Shown here: positions 1-14,934 of the stretch, piece by piece
Layout of the letters: each line of letters begins with the position of its first letter
How positions within the stretch are numbered: position 1 is the stretch's first letter
Source: Solimonas sp.
GTDB lineage: Bacteria > Pseudomonadota > Gammaproteobacteria > Nevskiales > Nevskiaceae
Reading direction: 5' to 3'
NCBI GenBank assembly: GCA_030149365.1
Contig: JASBRP010000010.1
Span: 32,751 to 96,750 of the forward strand
DNA: 64,000 nucleotides
Position numbers and translations under genes: made by a program
Notes under the pieces: generated by a model
Database searches by the model: none
Told to the model about the DNA's origin: nothing
The model's input: the letters and a program-made list of their open reading frames with translations, nothing else

Positions 1-902
1 ATGTTGGCCACGCAGTAGTGCACGATACCGTCGACGGTGTAAGTCGGCTGCTGGTGCGTGGTCGGCCGGGAGGTCTCGAAGCAGCCGCCCTGGTCGATGG
101 CCACGTCCACGACCACCGCGCCCGGCTTCATGGTCTTGAGCATCTGGCGGGTCACCAGCTTGGGCGCGGTCGCACCCGGCACCAGCACCGCGCCGATCAC
201 CAGGTCCGCCTTGGCCACGCAGGCTTCCAGGGCATCGGCGGTGGAATACAGCGTCTTCAGGCGGCCGTCGAAGACCGTGTCCAGCCAGTTCAGGCGCGCG
301 ATCGAGCGATCCAGGATGGTCACGTCGGCGCCCATGCCCACGGCGATGCGCGCGGCGTTGTAGCCCACCACGCCGCCGCCGATCACCAGCACGGCGGCCG
401 GCGCCACGCCGGGCACGCCGCCCAGCAGCACGCCGTTGCCGCCCTGTGCCTTCTCGATGGCATGCGCGCCGGCCTGGATCGACATGCGCCCGGCCACTTC
501 GCTCATCGGCGCCAGCAGCGGCAGGCCGCCGCGGCCGTCGGTCACCGTCTCGTAGGCAATCGCCACGCAGCCGGAATCCACCAGCGCGCGCGTCTGCTCC
601 GGGTCCGGCGCCAGGTGGAGGTAGGTGAACAGCACCTGGCCCTCGCGCAGCATGCGGCACTCCACCGGCTGCGGCTCCTTGACCTTCACGATCATCTCGG
701 CGCGGCGGAACACCTCGTCGGCGGTCGCCACCAGCTCGGCGCCGGCGTTGCGGTAGGCCTCATCGGGGATGCCGATGCCCAGGCCCGCGCCGGCCTCGAT
801 CATCACCTGGTGTCCACGGCTGGTGAGCTCGCGTACGCCAGCCGGCGTCAGGCCCACACGGTATTCGTGGTTCTTGATTTCCTTCGGCGTGCCGATGAGC
901 AT
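1..902 (-). CDS. ald: Alanine dehydrogenase (3' end truncated by window edge)
   Basis: Reverse-strand translation [40 protein letters not shown]...[44 protein letters not shown] is typical of alanine dehydrogenase; start CAT at 900-902, no stop inside window. Confidence 0.95.
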   Translation of the reverse strand, partial: MLIGTPKEIKNHEYRVGLTPAGVRELTSRGHQVMIEAGAGLGIGIPDEAYRNAGAELVATADEVFRRAEMIVKVKEPQPVECRMLREGQVLFTYLHLAPDPEQTRALVDSGCVAIAYETVTDGRGGLPLLAPMSEVAGRMSIQAGAHAIEKAQGGNGVLLGGVPGVAPAAVLVIGGGVVGYNAARIAVGMGADVTILDRSIARLNWLDTVFDGRLKTLYSTADALEACVAKADLVIGAVLVPGATAPKLVTRQMLKTMKPGAVVVDVAIDQGGCFETSRPTTHQQPTYTVDGIVHYCVAN

Positions 903-905
903 GGC

Positions 906-5881
<4,976 letters not shown>

Positions 5882-5890
5882 GACGGCATC

Positions 5891-6766
5891 TCAGGCGCGG
5901 CGGCCGCTGATCAGCGTCGAGAAATAGGCATCCTCGAGGCTGCCCTCCGCCTCGGTGAAGCCGTCGCCCGGATTCGCATCCGCGAGTACGTGGATGTAGG
6001 TGCGGCCGCCGTAGAGCCGGGTCGCGATCACGTTGTAGGCATCGCGATGCGGCTCGAGCTCGTCCTTGCCGATGGTCTTGCGCCAGACGCGGCCCTGGAT
6101 CTCGCGGATCAGTTCCTGCGGCGTGCCCTGCTTGACGATGCGCCCGCTCATCAGCATCGCGGTGTTCTGGCACAGCTTGGAGATGTCCTCCACGATGTGG
6201 GTGGACAGGATCACCACCACGTTCTCGGCGATTTCCGCCAGCAGGTTGAGGAAGCGATTGCTCTCCTCGGGATCCAGGCCGGCGGTGGGCTCGTCCACGA
6301 TCACCAGGCGCGGGTCGCCCATCAGTGCCTGCGCGATGCCCCAGCGCTGGCGCATGCCGCCGGAGAAACCTGCCACCGCCTTGTCACGGAACTTCCAGAG
6401 ATTGACCTTGTTCAGCAGCGCCTCCACCACCTCGCGGCGCTCGCCGCGCCCGGCGTAGCCCTTGAGCACGGCGATGTGGTTCAGCAGTTCGTAGGCGGTG
6501 ACGCGCGGATACACGCCGAAATCCTGCGGCAGGTAGCCCAGCGTGCTGCGCAGCGCTTCGGGGTTGGCCAGCACGTCGATCTCGCCGAACTGGATTACCC
6601 CCGAGGTGGGCACCTGCAGCGTCGCGATGGAGCGCATCAGCGAGGACTTGCCCGCGCCGTTGGGGCCCAGCAGGCCGAACATGCCCAGCGGCACCTCCAG
6701 CGTAACGCCGTCCAGCGCGCGGAAGCCGTTGGGATAGGTGTGGCAGACGTTCTGAAGTTTGAGCAC
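5891..6766 (-). CDS. ABC transporter ATP-binding protein
   Basis: Walker A GPNGAGKSS, signature FSGGMRQRWGIAQAL, Walker B LVIVDEPTAGLDPEE. Confidence 0.95.
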   Translation of the reverse strand: MLKLQNVCHTYPNGFRALDGVTLEVPLGMFGLLGPNGAGKSSLMRSIATLQVPTSGVIQFGEIDVLANPEALRSTLGYLPQDFGVYPRVTAYELLNHIAVLKGYAGRGERREVVEALLNKVNLWKFRDKAVAGFSGGMRQRWGIAQALMGDPRLVIVDEPTAGLDPEESNRFLNLLAEIAENVVVILSTHIVEDISKLCQNTAMLMSGRIVKQGTPQELIREIQGRVWRKTIGKDELEPHRDAYNVIATRLYGGRTYIHVLADANPGDGFTEAEGSLEDAYFSTLISGRRA

Positions 6767-6842
6767 AGCGGACCTCGTGTCGGTTACGGCGGCCTTCTCC
6801 AGCCGCAGTTCATGTTTTTTTCGATGCAGCCGGTGCTGCGGC

Positions 6843-9134
6843 CTATTGCCGCAGCGTCATCGGTTCGCCGATGGCGTCCGCGGCAATCTCCGCGGCCGAG
6901 AACGGATAGCGGTGCAGCTTCTTCTTCGAGAATTCACGCGTCTGGTCGGCGTAGTGCGGCGACGCCGGGTCGGTGGACTGCGAATAGCTGAGGATGGCCT
7001 TGGCCACCGGGCCCTGCTCGTCGAAGGTCACCGCCTGCATGTAGCTGGCACCGTGAACCAGGACATAGCCCTTGGGGGACGGCATGCCCTTAGCGTAGTT
7101 GAGGACGCCGCCGGTGGAGGAGCCGGAGATGGGAATGCGCGCTTCGCCGCGCTGGGCGAACTGCACATCTCCCAGCTTCGCATCCGGCTCGAGGCCGAGC
7201 TTCTTCATGCCCTCCGCCGCAGCGGCCAGCTCGGCCAGCACTTCGTCGCCGGCCTTGCCCGCGACGATGAAGCCACGCGGCGTGTTGAGCGGATCGTTGG
7301 CGTCATAGGCCACCTTCCATACATCGGGGCGGTTCTCGATCCTGGGCCAGAACAGAGAGAACAGCATCGCGCCGCGGCTGTCGAGTTCGGCCTTGCCATC
7401 CCATTTGGCCAGCGCCGCACAGGCCTCGGCAGGCGCACTCTTGCGCTTGCAGAGCTCCAGCAGCGCCGGCCGCGCCAGGTCGGCCGCGAAGAACTTGTTG
7501 CCGAGCATCGTCTGCGCGGCGAGGTCGATGTCGAAGCGGCCAGCCTTCAGCACGCGGCCGATCTCCTCGACGCCGGAGCGCGTGCGCAGGCGGCCCAGGC
7601 CGGGCTCACGGCCCATGATCGGGCTCAGCTGCAGGGGCTCGGCCGGATTGGAGTAGCGATAGCTATCGTTGCTGTTCTGCACGTAGTCGCGGCGCAGCAG
7701 CGCAGCCTGCAGCGAGGGCGGCAGCAGGCCGGGCTCGGCTACGTCGGTCGACTTTTCCCACTCGCAGGCCGCACGGCTGCCATCGAGCACGTAGATGTCC
7801 TGCAGGTGGCCCGGCAGGCGATCGCGCACCGTGCCGCAGGCCGCGAAGCGATCCGCCGGCACGTTCGGAACCGGCGTGATGTCGGCGTAGAGCGCGTCGC
7901 CGTTGCGATCGGCCGCCAGCGTGTTGAAGGCGGGCACGCCCAGCGTCCGGCCCAGCGCCTTGCGGATGTCCTGCACGTTGCGCGCGCGGGCCAGGTCCAG
8001 GTAGGTATCGCCGCTGCGTAGGTTGTTGGTGTTGGCGTCGGTCACCGCATAGGCCGCCTGCCGCGTCCACTCGAACTCCGTGCCCGGCACGGAAATCAGC
8101 GGGCCGTGGCGGCTCGCGTACAGGGTCCGGACGATCGTCCGGCCGTCCTTGTCCTGCACCTGGATCTCGCGGCGGCTCATCGCCTCGCGCTTGCCATCGA
8201 CGATGTAGGCGGTCGGGTCCTGCGGATCCAGTGCGAGCTTGAAAAGCGTCATGTGCGCCGCCATGTCCGAGGTATGGGTCCAGGCGACGTCCTTGTTGAA
8301 GCCGATGCCCACGAACGGCAGGGTCATGATCGCCGCGCCGGCCACGTCAAGCTTGCCGGGAATGGTCAGGTGCACCTCATAGAAGCGCGCGGGGCCGATC
8401 CAGGGAAAATGTGGATTCGCCAGGACCAGGCCCTTCCCGTTCGCCGTCGCGTCACCGCCGAAGGCCCAGCCGTTGCTGCCGAGCGGCATGCCGTCGAAAG
8501 CCTCCGTCGCGGCGACGCGGGATCCCGCCTCCTGGCGAGCCGTCGCAGCCGGAGGCGCTGCGGTCGCGATCTGCTTGGCGAACAGGGCGGACGACGACAG
8601 GATCGAGAAGGTATTGAACGAGACCAGGACATCGTCCGTGGTGATCTCGCGGACCCAGGGCTTGCCGGCGCAGGCTGCCGGCAGGCTGTCGCGGTGATCG
8701 CGCAGGTAGCGGTTGTAGCCCGCGACCCAGCCATCCACCAGCGCCCGGGAATCCGGTGATGCCTTCTGGAAGGCCGCACGCAGGGCGGCCTTGTCGGTCA
8801 CCGCCAGCTGGAAGATGTCGTTGTCGATGTTCTTCGCCGGCCGGATGCCGATCAGGGCATCGCCGTCGGCGCCGAAATACTTCGAGCGCTCACCCGCAAA
8901 GCTCATGTAGGTATCTGCCAGCAGGCAGACGTTGTCCTGGGCGCGCGTATAGGCGGCACCGAAGCCGAGGCTCGCGAAGTCGGCGGCCGTGATGTGGGGA
9001 ATGCCGAACTGGGTGCGCGTGATGCTCACCTCGTACTTCGCCGCTTCCTGCTTCGGCGCGCTGGCGCAGGCCGCCAGGCCGAGCAGGGCCGCACCGAGCA
9101 GCGGCAACGGACGAAGGATGGTTGGCTGCTTCAT
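6843..9134 (-). CDS. Penicillin acylase family protein (Ntn hydrolase, secreted lipoprotein-like)
   Basis: Signal MKQPTILRPLPLLGAALLGLAACAS; autoprocessing-type G|SNGWAFGG followed by LANPHFPW; ~763 aa. Confidence 0.9.
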   Translation of the reverse strand: MKQPTILRPLPLLGAALLGLAACASAPKQEAAKYEVSITRTQFGIPHITAADFASLGFGAAYTRAQDNVCLLADTYMSFAGERSKYFGADGDALIGIRPAKNIDNDIFQLAVTDKAALRAAFQKASPDSRALVDGWVAGYNRYLRDHRDSLPAACAGKPWVREITTDDVLVSFNTFSILSSSALFAKQIATAAPPAATARQEAGSRVAATEAFDGMPLGSNGWAFGGDATANGKGLVLANPHFPWIGPARFYEVHLTIPGKLDVAGAAIMTLPFVGIGFNKDVAWTHTSDMAAHMTLFKLALDPQDPTAYIVDGKREAMSRREIQVQDKDGRTIVRTLYASRHGPLISVPGTEFEWTRQAAYAVTDANTNNLRSGDTYLDLARARNVQDIRKALGRTLGVPAFNTLAADRNGDALYADITPVPNVPADRFAACGTVRDRLPGHLQDIYVLDGSRAACEWEKSTDVAEPGLLPPSLQAALLRRDYVQNSNDSYRYSNPAEPLQLSPIMGREPGLGRLRTRSGVEEIGRVLKAGRFDIDLAAQTMLGNKFFAADLARPALLELCKRKSAPAEACAALAKWDGKAELDSRGAMLFSLFWPRIENRPDVWKVAYDANDPLNTPRGFIVAGKAGDEVLAELAAAAEGMKKLGLEPDAKLGDVQFAQRGEARIPISGSSTGGVLNYAKGMPSPKGYVLVHGASYMQAVTFDEQGPVAKAILSYSQSTDPASPHYADQTREFSKKKLHRYPFSAAEIAADAIGEPMTLRQ

Positions 9135-9145
9135 GAACGTGCCCC

Positions 9146-11719
9146 TCACTTGAAATCCACGCCGAACCGCAGGATGACGGCGCGCGGGCGCGTGTAGCCC
9201 ACCGTCCAGTTCACCAGGTCTGCAAACGTGTCGTCCTCTGCATTCTTGGTCGCGGACACCATCTTTCTCTCGTCCGTGATGTTGTTGACGATCAGGCCCA
9301 GCGTCGGGATGAAGGAGAGGTCGGTACGCGTCAGGCTGAAGTTGAAGTTCAGCATGTTGCGCGCCTCCAGCCGGCCCTGGTGCTGCACGCTGCCCCAGGC
9401 AAAGCCGTTATGGGAGAACTGCAGCGCCGTGCTGGTACTCCAGACATCACTGAAGAGACGCGAGTAGCTGAGCGAGGCGGATGCCTGCAGGCGCGGAGCG
9501 TTGGGCATGGTCGAGCCGGCAGGGACAGGTTCGCCATCACCGTCCTTGAACTCCGCCGCGGTCCTGGAATCCAGGTAGCCGCCGCTGGTTTCCAGTAGCA
9601 GTCCCTCTATCGGCAGCAGGTAGCGCAGGGACAGCTCGACGCCCTTCACTTCCACCTCGCCGACGTTGTCGATGTAGGCCTCCGCCGGGGGCGCCACCTG
9701 GGAAACCTGGGCGTCGCTCCAGCGCTGGTAGTAGGCCGAGAGGTCCAAGCGCAGGCTGCGGTCCAGCCAGTCGGTGCGGACACCGGCTTCGTAGGCCCAC
9801 AGCGTGCTGGACTTGTAGGTCGGAGGGACCGCCGAGTTCGGGTTGGGAATCGCCACCGCGTTGACGCCGCCGTACTGGAAGCCGCGGGAAACGCTGCCAT
9901 AGACCAGCATGTCGTCGGTGGCTTGCCAGGCAACGGCGAGCTTGGGGCTGAAGCCCTTATCCTTTACGTCCAGGGGCTCCACCGACTTCAGTTCGCGGGT
10001 GGTAAGCACGGGGATCAGTCCCGACGTGGTCGAGACACCGCTCACCTCGGTGCTGTAGAGGCGTCCACCCAGCGTGACGGTGACCGATCCGAGGCGGCGC
10101 GACAGTTCGCCGAAGAGTGCCGCTTCGCTGGCTTCCAGCGGATCGAGCGTCTGGCGCCCGATCGAAACGCCTCGTTCGCTGAGGACGGAATCGCGCAGGG
10201 CGGGGGGCAGCAGGTTGAAGGCCGCGCGCAGCCTCGGCAGCAGCGGGACGGGCGTGTAGATATCGGAGGCAACCGAGGCGTCGTAGACGCTGTAGAACGC
10301 GCCGGCCTGCCAGGTCCAGTCGCCGCCATCCGGCGACACCAGCCGTAGTTCCTGCATCATGCCCTTGGCATCGACATCGCGCTTGGTCCGCCCCACCGTG
10401 AGGCCCAGCTCGCCCAATGGAGCTGCCAGCGCATAGGAGCCGTCGAAGTCGAAGCGGTTCTGCTTGGTCTGGTAGGCCGTCAGCGAGACCAGCGTGGCCC
10501 AGTCGAACTCGTAGCGGACGTCCAGCGTGGACAGATCGAAATAGCGCTCCGTGGGCGAGGACTGCGGCGCGTCGTAGCGCGTGTAGTCCGCGTCGAAGTT
10601 GGTCACGTAGAAGGCCTCGTCGGCCTTGCGTTCCTGGGCGGTGTACCAGGCGTTGACGGTCAGCCGATCCGTCGGCTGCCACAGCACCATCGCCCGGCCG
10701 GACCACTTGCGCGCCTCATCGACGTCCTTCTCCTGGCGCAACGGGTTGTCGATGTCGATGATGCCCGGGCGCTGCTCCGAGACGCCCGAGAGGCGGAACG
10801 CCAGCGTCGAGCCCACCGGTAGGTTGAGCGCGGCGCCGTAGGTCGGTGCCGAGCCGCCGTCCTTCACGGTGGCCCACTCGGTGAAGGCCTTGCCTTCCCA
10901 GGTCTCCAGCTTAGGAGCCTGCGGAACGTAGCGGATGACGCCCGCCAGCGAAGAGGCGCCGAACAGGCTGCCCTGCGGCCCCTTCAGCACCTCGACCGTG
11001 GCCAGGTCCCAGGTGTCCGGATCCACTACGGTGTAGCTGCCGATCGGATCGCCCAGCGGGATGTCTCCCAGCAGCACGCCGACGGTCTGGTTCGTGGTGT
11101 TGTCGGGCGCGATGCCGCGGATCACGATCTTGCGGGAGCCGGTGACCGCGACGTCCTGGATCTGCAGGCCAGGCACCTGGTCGACGAAATCCTGCAGCTC
11201 ACGGGCGCCTTGCTGCTCGAGCTTGTCGCCGGTCAGCACGTCGACCGTCATCGGGATGTCGCGCACCGACTGCTCGCGCTTGGTTGCCGTGACCACGATC
11301 TCCTCGATCTGCCCGCGCTGCGAGGGCTCGGGCAGCGACTGCGGCTCCTGCTGCTCGCGAGCCAGCACCGGGATCGTCTCAAGCTCCTCGAAGGATTCTT
11401 CGGCCGGGCCGGGCGCCGTGGCGTCGACCTGCGCCGGCGGAGCTGCGGCGGGCGGAGTGGCCGCATCGGCGGGCGCCGCCGCCGCAGCGGGAGCTTCAGC
11501 CGGCGCCGTGTTGCCGATATCACCGTTCAGGATTTCATCGAGGGCGGAGTCGATATCGGCATCCCCTGACTGATCCTGCGCAGCAGGCGGCGGCGTGCTG
11601 CCGGCAGCCTGCTCCTGGGCACCCGCCACCGACACGAAGCCGGCCCACAGCGCCAGGCACAGCGTGCTCCGGCGAAACGGAAGTGCGCGGGAACCACTCG
11701 AGAACGTCGGTCTGCTCAT
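9146..11719 (-). CDS. TonB-dependent receptor
   Basis: Signal peptide, Ala/Pro-rich linker, plug IEEIVVTATKREQSVRDIPMTVDVL...GPQGSLFGASSLAGVIRYV, C-terminal beta strand ending AVILRFGVDFK. Confidence 0.93.
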   Translation of the reverse strand: MSRPTFSSGSRALPFRRSTLCLALWAGFVSVAGAQEQAAGSTPPPAAQDQSGDADIDSALDEILNGDIGNTAPAEAPAAAAAPADAATPPAAAPPAQVDATAPGPAEESFEELETIPVLAREQQEPQSLPEPSQRGQIEEIVVTATKREQSVRDIPMTVDVLTGDKLEQQGARELQDFVDQVPGLQIQDVAVTGSRKIVIRGIAPDNTTNQTVGVLLGDIPLGDPIGSYTVVDPDTWDLATVEVLKGPQGSLFGASSLAGVIRYVPQAPKLETWEGKAFTEWATVKDGGSAPTYGAALNLPVGSTLAFRLSGVSEQRPGIIDIDNPLRQEKDVDEARKWSGRAMVLWQPTDRLTVNAWYTAQERKADEAFYVTNFDADYTRYDAPQSSPTERYFDLSTLDVRYEFDWATLVSLTAYQTKQNRFDFDGSYALAAPLGELGLTVGRTKRDVDAKGMMQELRLVSPDGGDWTWQAGAFYSVYDASVASDIYTPVPLLPRLRAAFNLLPPALRDSVLSERGVSIGRQTLDPLEASEAALFGELSRRLGSVTVTLGGRLYSTEVSGVSTTSGLIPVLTTRELKSVEPLDVKDKGFSPKLAVAWQATDDMLVYGSVSRGFQYGGVNAVAIPNPNSAVPPTYKSSTLWAYEAGVRTDWLDRSLRLDLSAYYQRWSDAQVSQVAPPAEAYIDNVGEVEVKGVELSLRYLLPIEGLLLETSGGYLDSRTAAEFKDGDGEPVPAGSTMPNAPRLQASASLSYSRLFSDVWSTSTALQFSHNGFAWGSVQHQGRLEARNMLNFNFSLTRTDLSFIPTLGLIVNNITDERKMVSATKNAEDDTFADLVNWTVGYTRPRAVILRFGVDFK

Positions 11720-11865
11720 GTCGAAGGCATGTCCAAATAATCAACCCGTACCCCTGGGTGCCTTGCCCGCCGTACCACCCGGCAAATCCCCCTCATCCGA
11801 TGAGCCGCGCAGGGAAACCACGGCATCGTGAGCTGAAACTACACGATGCGATGATTGACGCGAAT

Positions 11866-11904
11866 CTAATAGTTCTAATGCTAGACATAAGATTTACTTA
11901 TGCG
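11866..11904. promoter_or_regulatory. Putative multi-half-site operator, copy A, upstream of TonB receptor operon
   Basis: CTAATAGTTCTAATGCTAGACATAAGATTTACTTATGCG contains CTAATG-N5-CATAAG-N5-CTTATG; aligns with copies at 16909 and 18377. Confidence 0.6.
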
Positions 11905-12135
11905 CTTGGGCACGCTGATTGCAGTGACCCACGGTGAGGCTTTTTGCACTGGAACCACGCGGGAAATGAGCCGATGCAGTGCAGCAGCGCCGCGCGGCGT
12001 GCGGCTTGCGGCCGGGGGAGCCAGCATCAGCCCGCATCCGGGGCATGCAGGGGAAAGGGTGATCCGGCGACTCCCCGGGCCACCGAATCGAGAGCAGGGC
12101 CGGCAGGCTCGCCGCCGGCCCCTGCTACGGGCGGG

Positions 12136-12642
12136 CTACTTGAGCTTGGCCGCGGCGGGCTCGGCGGCCCGGCGGGCGCATTCGGCGTCCTGCTCGGCCG
12201 AGCCGCCGGACACACCGACCGCACCGGAGACCCGACCCTTGTCGTCGGCGAGCGGCACGCCGCCCGGCAGCGTCGTCATCTGCATGATCAGGAAGGCATC
12301 ACGGGTCGGCGCGTCGGCCGCGGCGACTCCGCCCAGCACCGCCGTGGGGGCGTTCAGGCGCAGCGCCGTGCGCGCCTTCAGCAGCGCGGCCTCGGCGGTC
12401 GCCGGGGAAGCGCCGTCCTGGCGCTTGAAGGCCACCAGCGTGCCGGAGGCGTCGATGACGCCGACGCTGAAGGGCGTAAGCTTCTGGCTGGCCACGTAGT
12501 CCAGGCAGCGCGCGATCATGCGCTCGGCGTCGCGCAGCGCGCTGTCGCCGGCCTTGTCCGCGGCCTGCGCGGGCATGGCCAGCATCGTCATGCCAGCGCA
12601 CAGCGACGTGGCGGCCTTCTTCCATTCAAGCTTGATCGTCAT
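12136..12642 (-). CDS. GlcG/HbpS-type heme-binding-like protein, secreted
   Basis: MTIKLEWKKAATSLCAGMTMLAMPAQA signal peptide; ...GTLVAFKRQDGA...GGVPLADDKGRVSGAVGVSGGSAEQD is GlcG/DUF336-like. Confidence 0.85.
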   Translation of the reverse strand: MTIKLEWKKAATSLCAGMTMLAMPAQAADKAGDSALRDAERMIARCLDYVASQKLTPFSVGVIDASGTLVAFKRQDGASPATAEAALLKARTALRLNAPTAVLGGVAAADAPTRDAFLIMQMTTLPGGVPLADDKGRVSGAVGVSGGSAEQDAECARRAAEPAAAKLK

Positions 12643-14888
12643 TTACGGTCCCCGGTTGCGTTGGAATCTGGCGGCGGCGGCGCATGTGCGTCGGAGCCCG
12701 TGGCACCCTGCTCGCTGTCGTAGGCCTGCCAGGCATCGTTGATGATGGAGGCGCGGATGGCCTCCACGTCCTGCGGCGTCAGCAGGCCCTTGAAGGAACC
12801 CATGCCGCGGCTGGCGCGGATGCCGCCGAGCACGATGTCCTCGAACTCGCCGTAGGTCTGCGCATTGATGCGCCGCAGGTCCGGAACGGTGCCCGTGGCC
12901 GCGCTGTTGTTGTGGCAGTGCTGGCAGTGGCGCTTGAACAGGTCCGTGCCCCGCGTGATCGTTTCCGGCGAGCCGTGGCGCGGCGCGGGCGGCGTGGCGA
13001 ACTTCTTCGCATGCTGGATCTCGGCCGGCAGCGGCACCGCGCCGCCGCCCAGGCGCAGCACGATCAGCTTGCCGGCGTTGCCATAGCGATAGGCCGCCGT
13101 GCCCTCGGGATGCGTGCCGCCCAGGGCACCGCCGAAGCCGGCCAGCAGCGCCACGTACTGCTCGCCGTCCAGCTCGTAGGTCATCGGCGCGGCCATGATG
13201 CTCACGCCCAGGTTGATCGCAGCGAGCTGCTCGCCGGTGGAGGCGCGGTAGGCGTACAGATAGCCGGTGGAGCGGCCCTGGAACACCAGGTCACCCGCCG
13301 TGGTCATCACGCCGCCGCCGTTCCAGATGGCGTTCATCTTGCCGGCCCACTGGTCGGAGGTTTCCACCTGCCAGGCCACCTTGTTGGCCACCGGATCCCA
13401 GGCCCGCAGATAACCGCGGATGGTCGGATCAGGCTGGCCCTTGGCGAGCTCGGCCACGGTCGGCATCTTGGCGGAAGCCTCCGCGTCCAGGCCCCAGTCG
13501 ATGGCACCGTCGATCGGGAAGCTGTACAGCGCGCCGATATTGATGCCGCCCTTCTGGTACTTGTAGGGCTCCTTCGGCATCCACCACACCGCGCCCATTT
13601 CCAGCGCCGGGATGTAGACCAGCCGCGTCTGCGGATTGAAGGCCATTGGGTGCCAGTTGTGGCCGCCGGCGGGCGACGGGAAGATCAGGACGGGCTTGCC
13701 GCTGTAGTTGCCCTGCCCGGTTTCCACCGGGCGGCCAGTCTTCTTGTCCACGTGCGAGGCCCAGGTGACGGGCACGTAGGGCTCGGCGGACAGCAGTTCG
13801 CCGGTGGCGCGGTCGAGCACGTAGAAGAAACCGTTCTTCGGCGCCTGCATCAGCACCTGGCGCTGGCGCCCGCCGATCTCCAGGTCCGCCAGGATCATCT
13901 TCTGCGTGGCGGTGTAGTCCCACTGGTCGCCCGGCGTGGTCTGGTAGTGCCAGGCCAGGCGGCCGGTGCCGGCATGCAGCGCCAGGATCGACGATACGAA
14001 CAGGTTGTCGCCGCCCGAGGGGCTGCGCAGCTCGCGCGGATACAGCGCGGAGTTGCCCACGCCGATGTAGACCAGGTCCAGCTGCGGGTCGTAGGCCATG
14101 CCGTCCCAGACCGTGCCGCCGAGGCCCACCTCCCAGAAGGAGTTCGGGTCCCAAGTTTTGGCGGCCATCTCCAGCTCGGGGTTCTCGAACGGGCCGGTGG
14201 TGCTCTTCGGCACCGTGAAGAAGCGCCAGCGCTGCTCGCCGCTCTGCGTGTCGTAGGCGGTGACGTAACCGCGCGCGTCCAGCTCGGCGCCGGAATTGCC
14301 GATCACCACCAGGTCGCCGGCGATGTAGGTGGAGCCGGTGACCGTGTAGCCGCGCTCGTGGTCGATGATGGTGTCCACTTCCCAGGCCTTCTGGCCGGTC
14401 TTGGCATCCAGCGCGATCAGGCGACCGTCGAGCGAGGCAACGAAGATGCGACCCTTATGGAAGGACAGGCCGCGGTTGGTGATGCCGCAGCAGACCTTGC
14501 TGGTGATGGCGTCGTTCACCTTCGGGTCGAAGGACCACAGCTTCTTGCCGCTGCGGGCATCCAGCGCGTGCACGAAGCCCCAGGGCGCGCTGAGGTACAT
14601 GACGCCGTCCACCACCACCGGCGTCGAGGACTGGCCGTGCTTGGTGTCGAGGTCGTAGTTCCAGGCAAAGCCCAGCTGGCCGACGTTGCCGGCGTTGATC
14701 TGCTTCAGCGGCGACGAATAGGTCTGGCCCGCGTCGTGGCCGCCGATCAGCCAGTCGCCGTTGCCGGCCGCAGCCGCAACCTGCGAGGACGCCTCGGCCT
14801 TCAGCAGCGCCGGCTCGCGCAGCGCGAAGATCGCCGCGACTGCCGCGATGACGACCACGGTCCCGACGATCAAAGATGTGTTCCGCAT
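12639..14888 (-). CDS. PQQ-dependent dehydrogenase with C-terminal cytochrome c domain
   Basis: Repeated beta-propeller GKLLW/GRLIALDAKTGQKAWEVDT motifs and C-terminal heme motif CQHCH. Start assigned at MRNTSL; MVMRN at 14894 also possible. Confidence 0.88.
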   Translation of the reverse strand: MRNTSLIVGTVVVIAAVAAIFALREPALLKAEASSQVAAAAGNGDWLIGGHDAGQTYSSPLKQINAGNVGQLGFAWNYDLDTKHGQSSTPVVVDGVMYLSAPWGFVHALDARSGKKLWSFDPKVNDAITSKVCCGITNRGLSFHKGRIFVASLDGRLIALDAKTGQKAWEVDTIIDHERGYTVTGSTYIAGDLVVIGNSGAELDARGYVTAYDTQSGEQRWRFFTVPKSTTGPFENPELEMAAKTWDPNSFWEVGLGGTVWDGMAYDPQLDLVYIGVGNSALYPRELRSPSGGDNLFVSSILALHAGTGRLAWHYQTTPGDQWDYTATQKMILADLEIGGRQRQVLMQAPKNGFFYVLDRATGELLSAEPYVPVTWASHVDKKTGRPVETGQGNYSGKPVLIFPSPAGGHNWHPMAFNPQTRLVYIPALEMGAVWWMPKEPYKYQKGGINIGALYSFPIDGAIDWGLDAEASAKMPTVAELAKGQPDPTIRGYLRAWDPVANKVAWQVETSDQWAGKMNAIWNGGGVMTTAGDLVFQGRSTGYLYAYRASTGEQLAAINLGVSIMAAPMTYELDGEQYVALLAGFGGALGGTHPEGTAAYRYGNAGKLIVLRLGGGAVPLPAEIQHAKKFATPPAPRHGSPETITRGTDLFKRHCQHCHNNSAATGTVPDLRRINAQTYGEFEDIVLGGIRASRGMGSFKGLLTPQDVEAIRASIINDAWQAYDSEQGATGSDAHAPPPPDSNATGDRK

Positions 14889-14934
14889 GACCATACCGCT
14901 CCCGGAATGATGAAACTCGTTGTTGTTCGCTGCT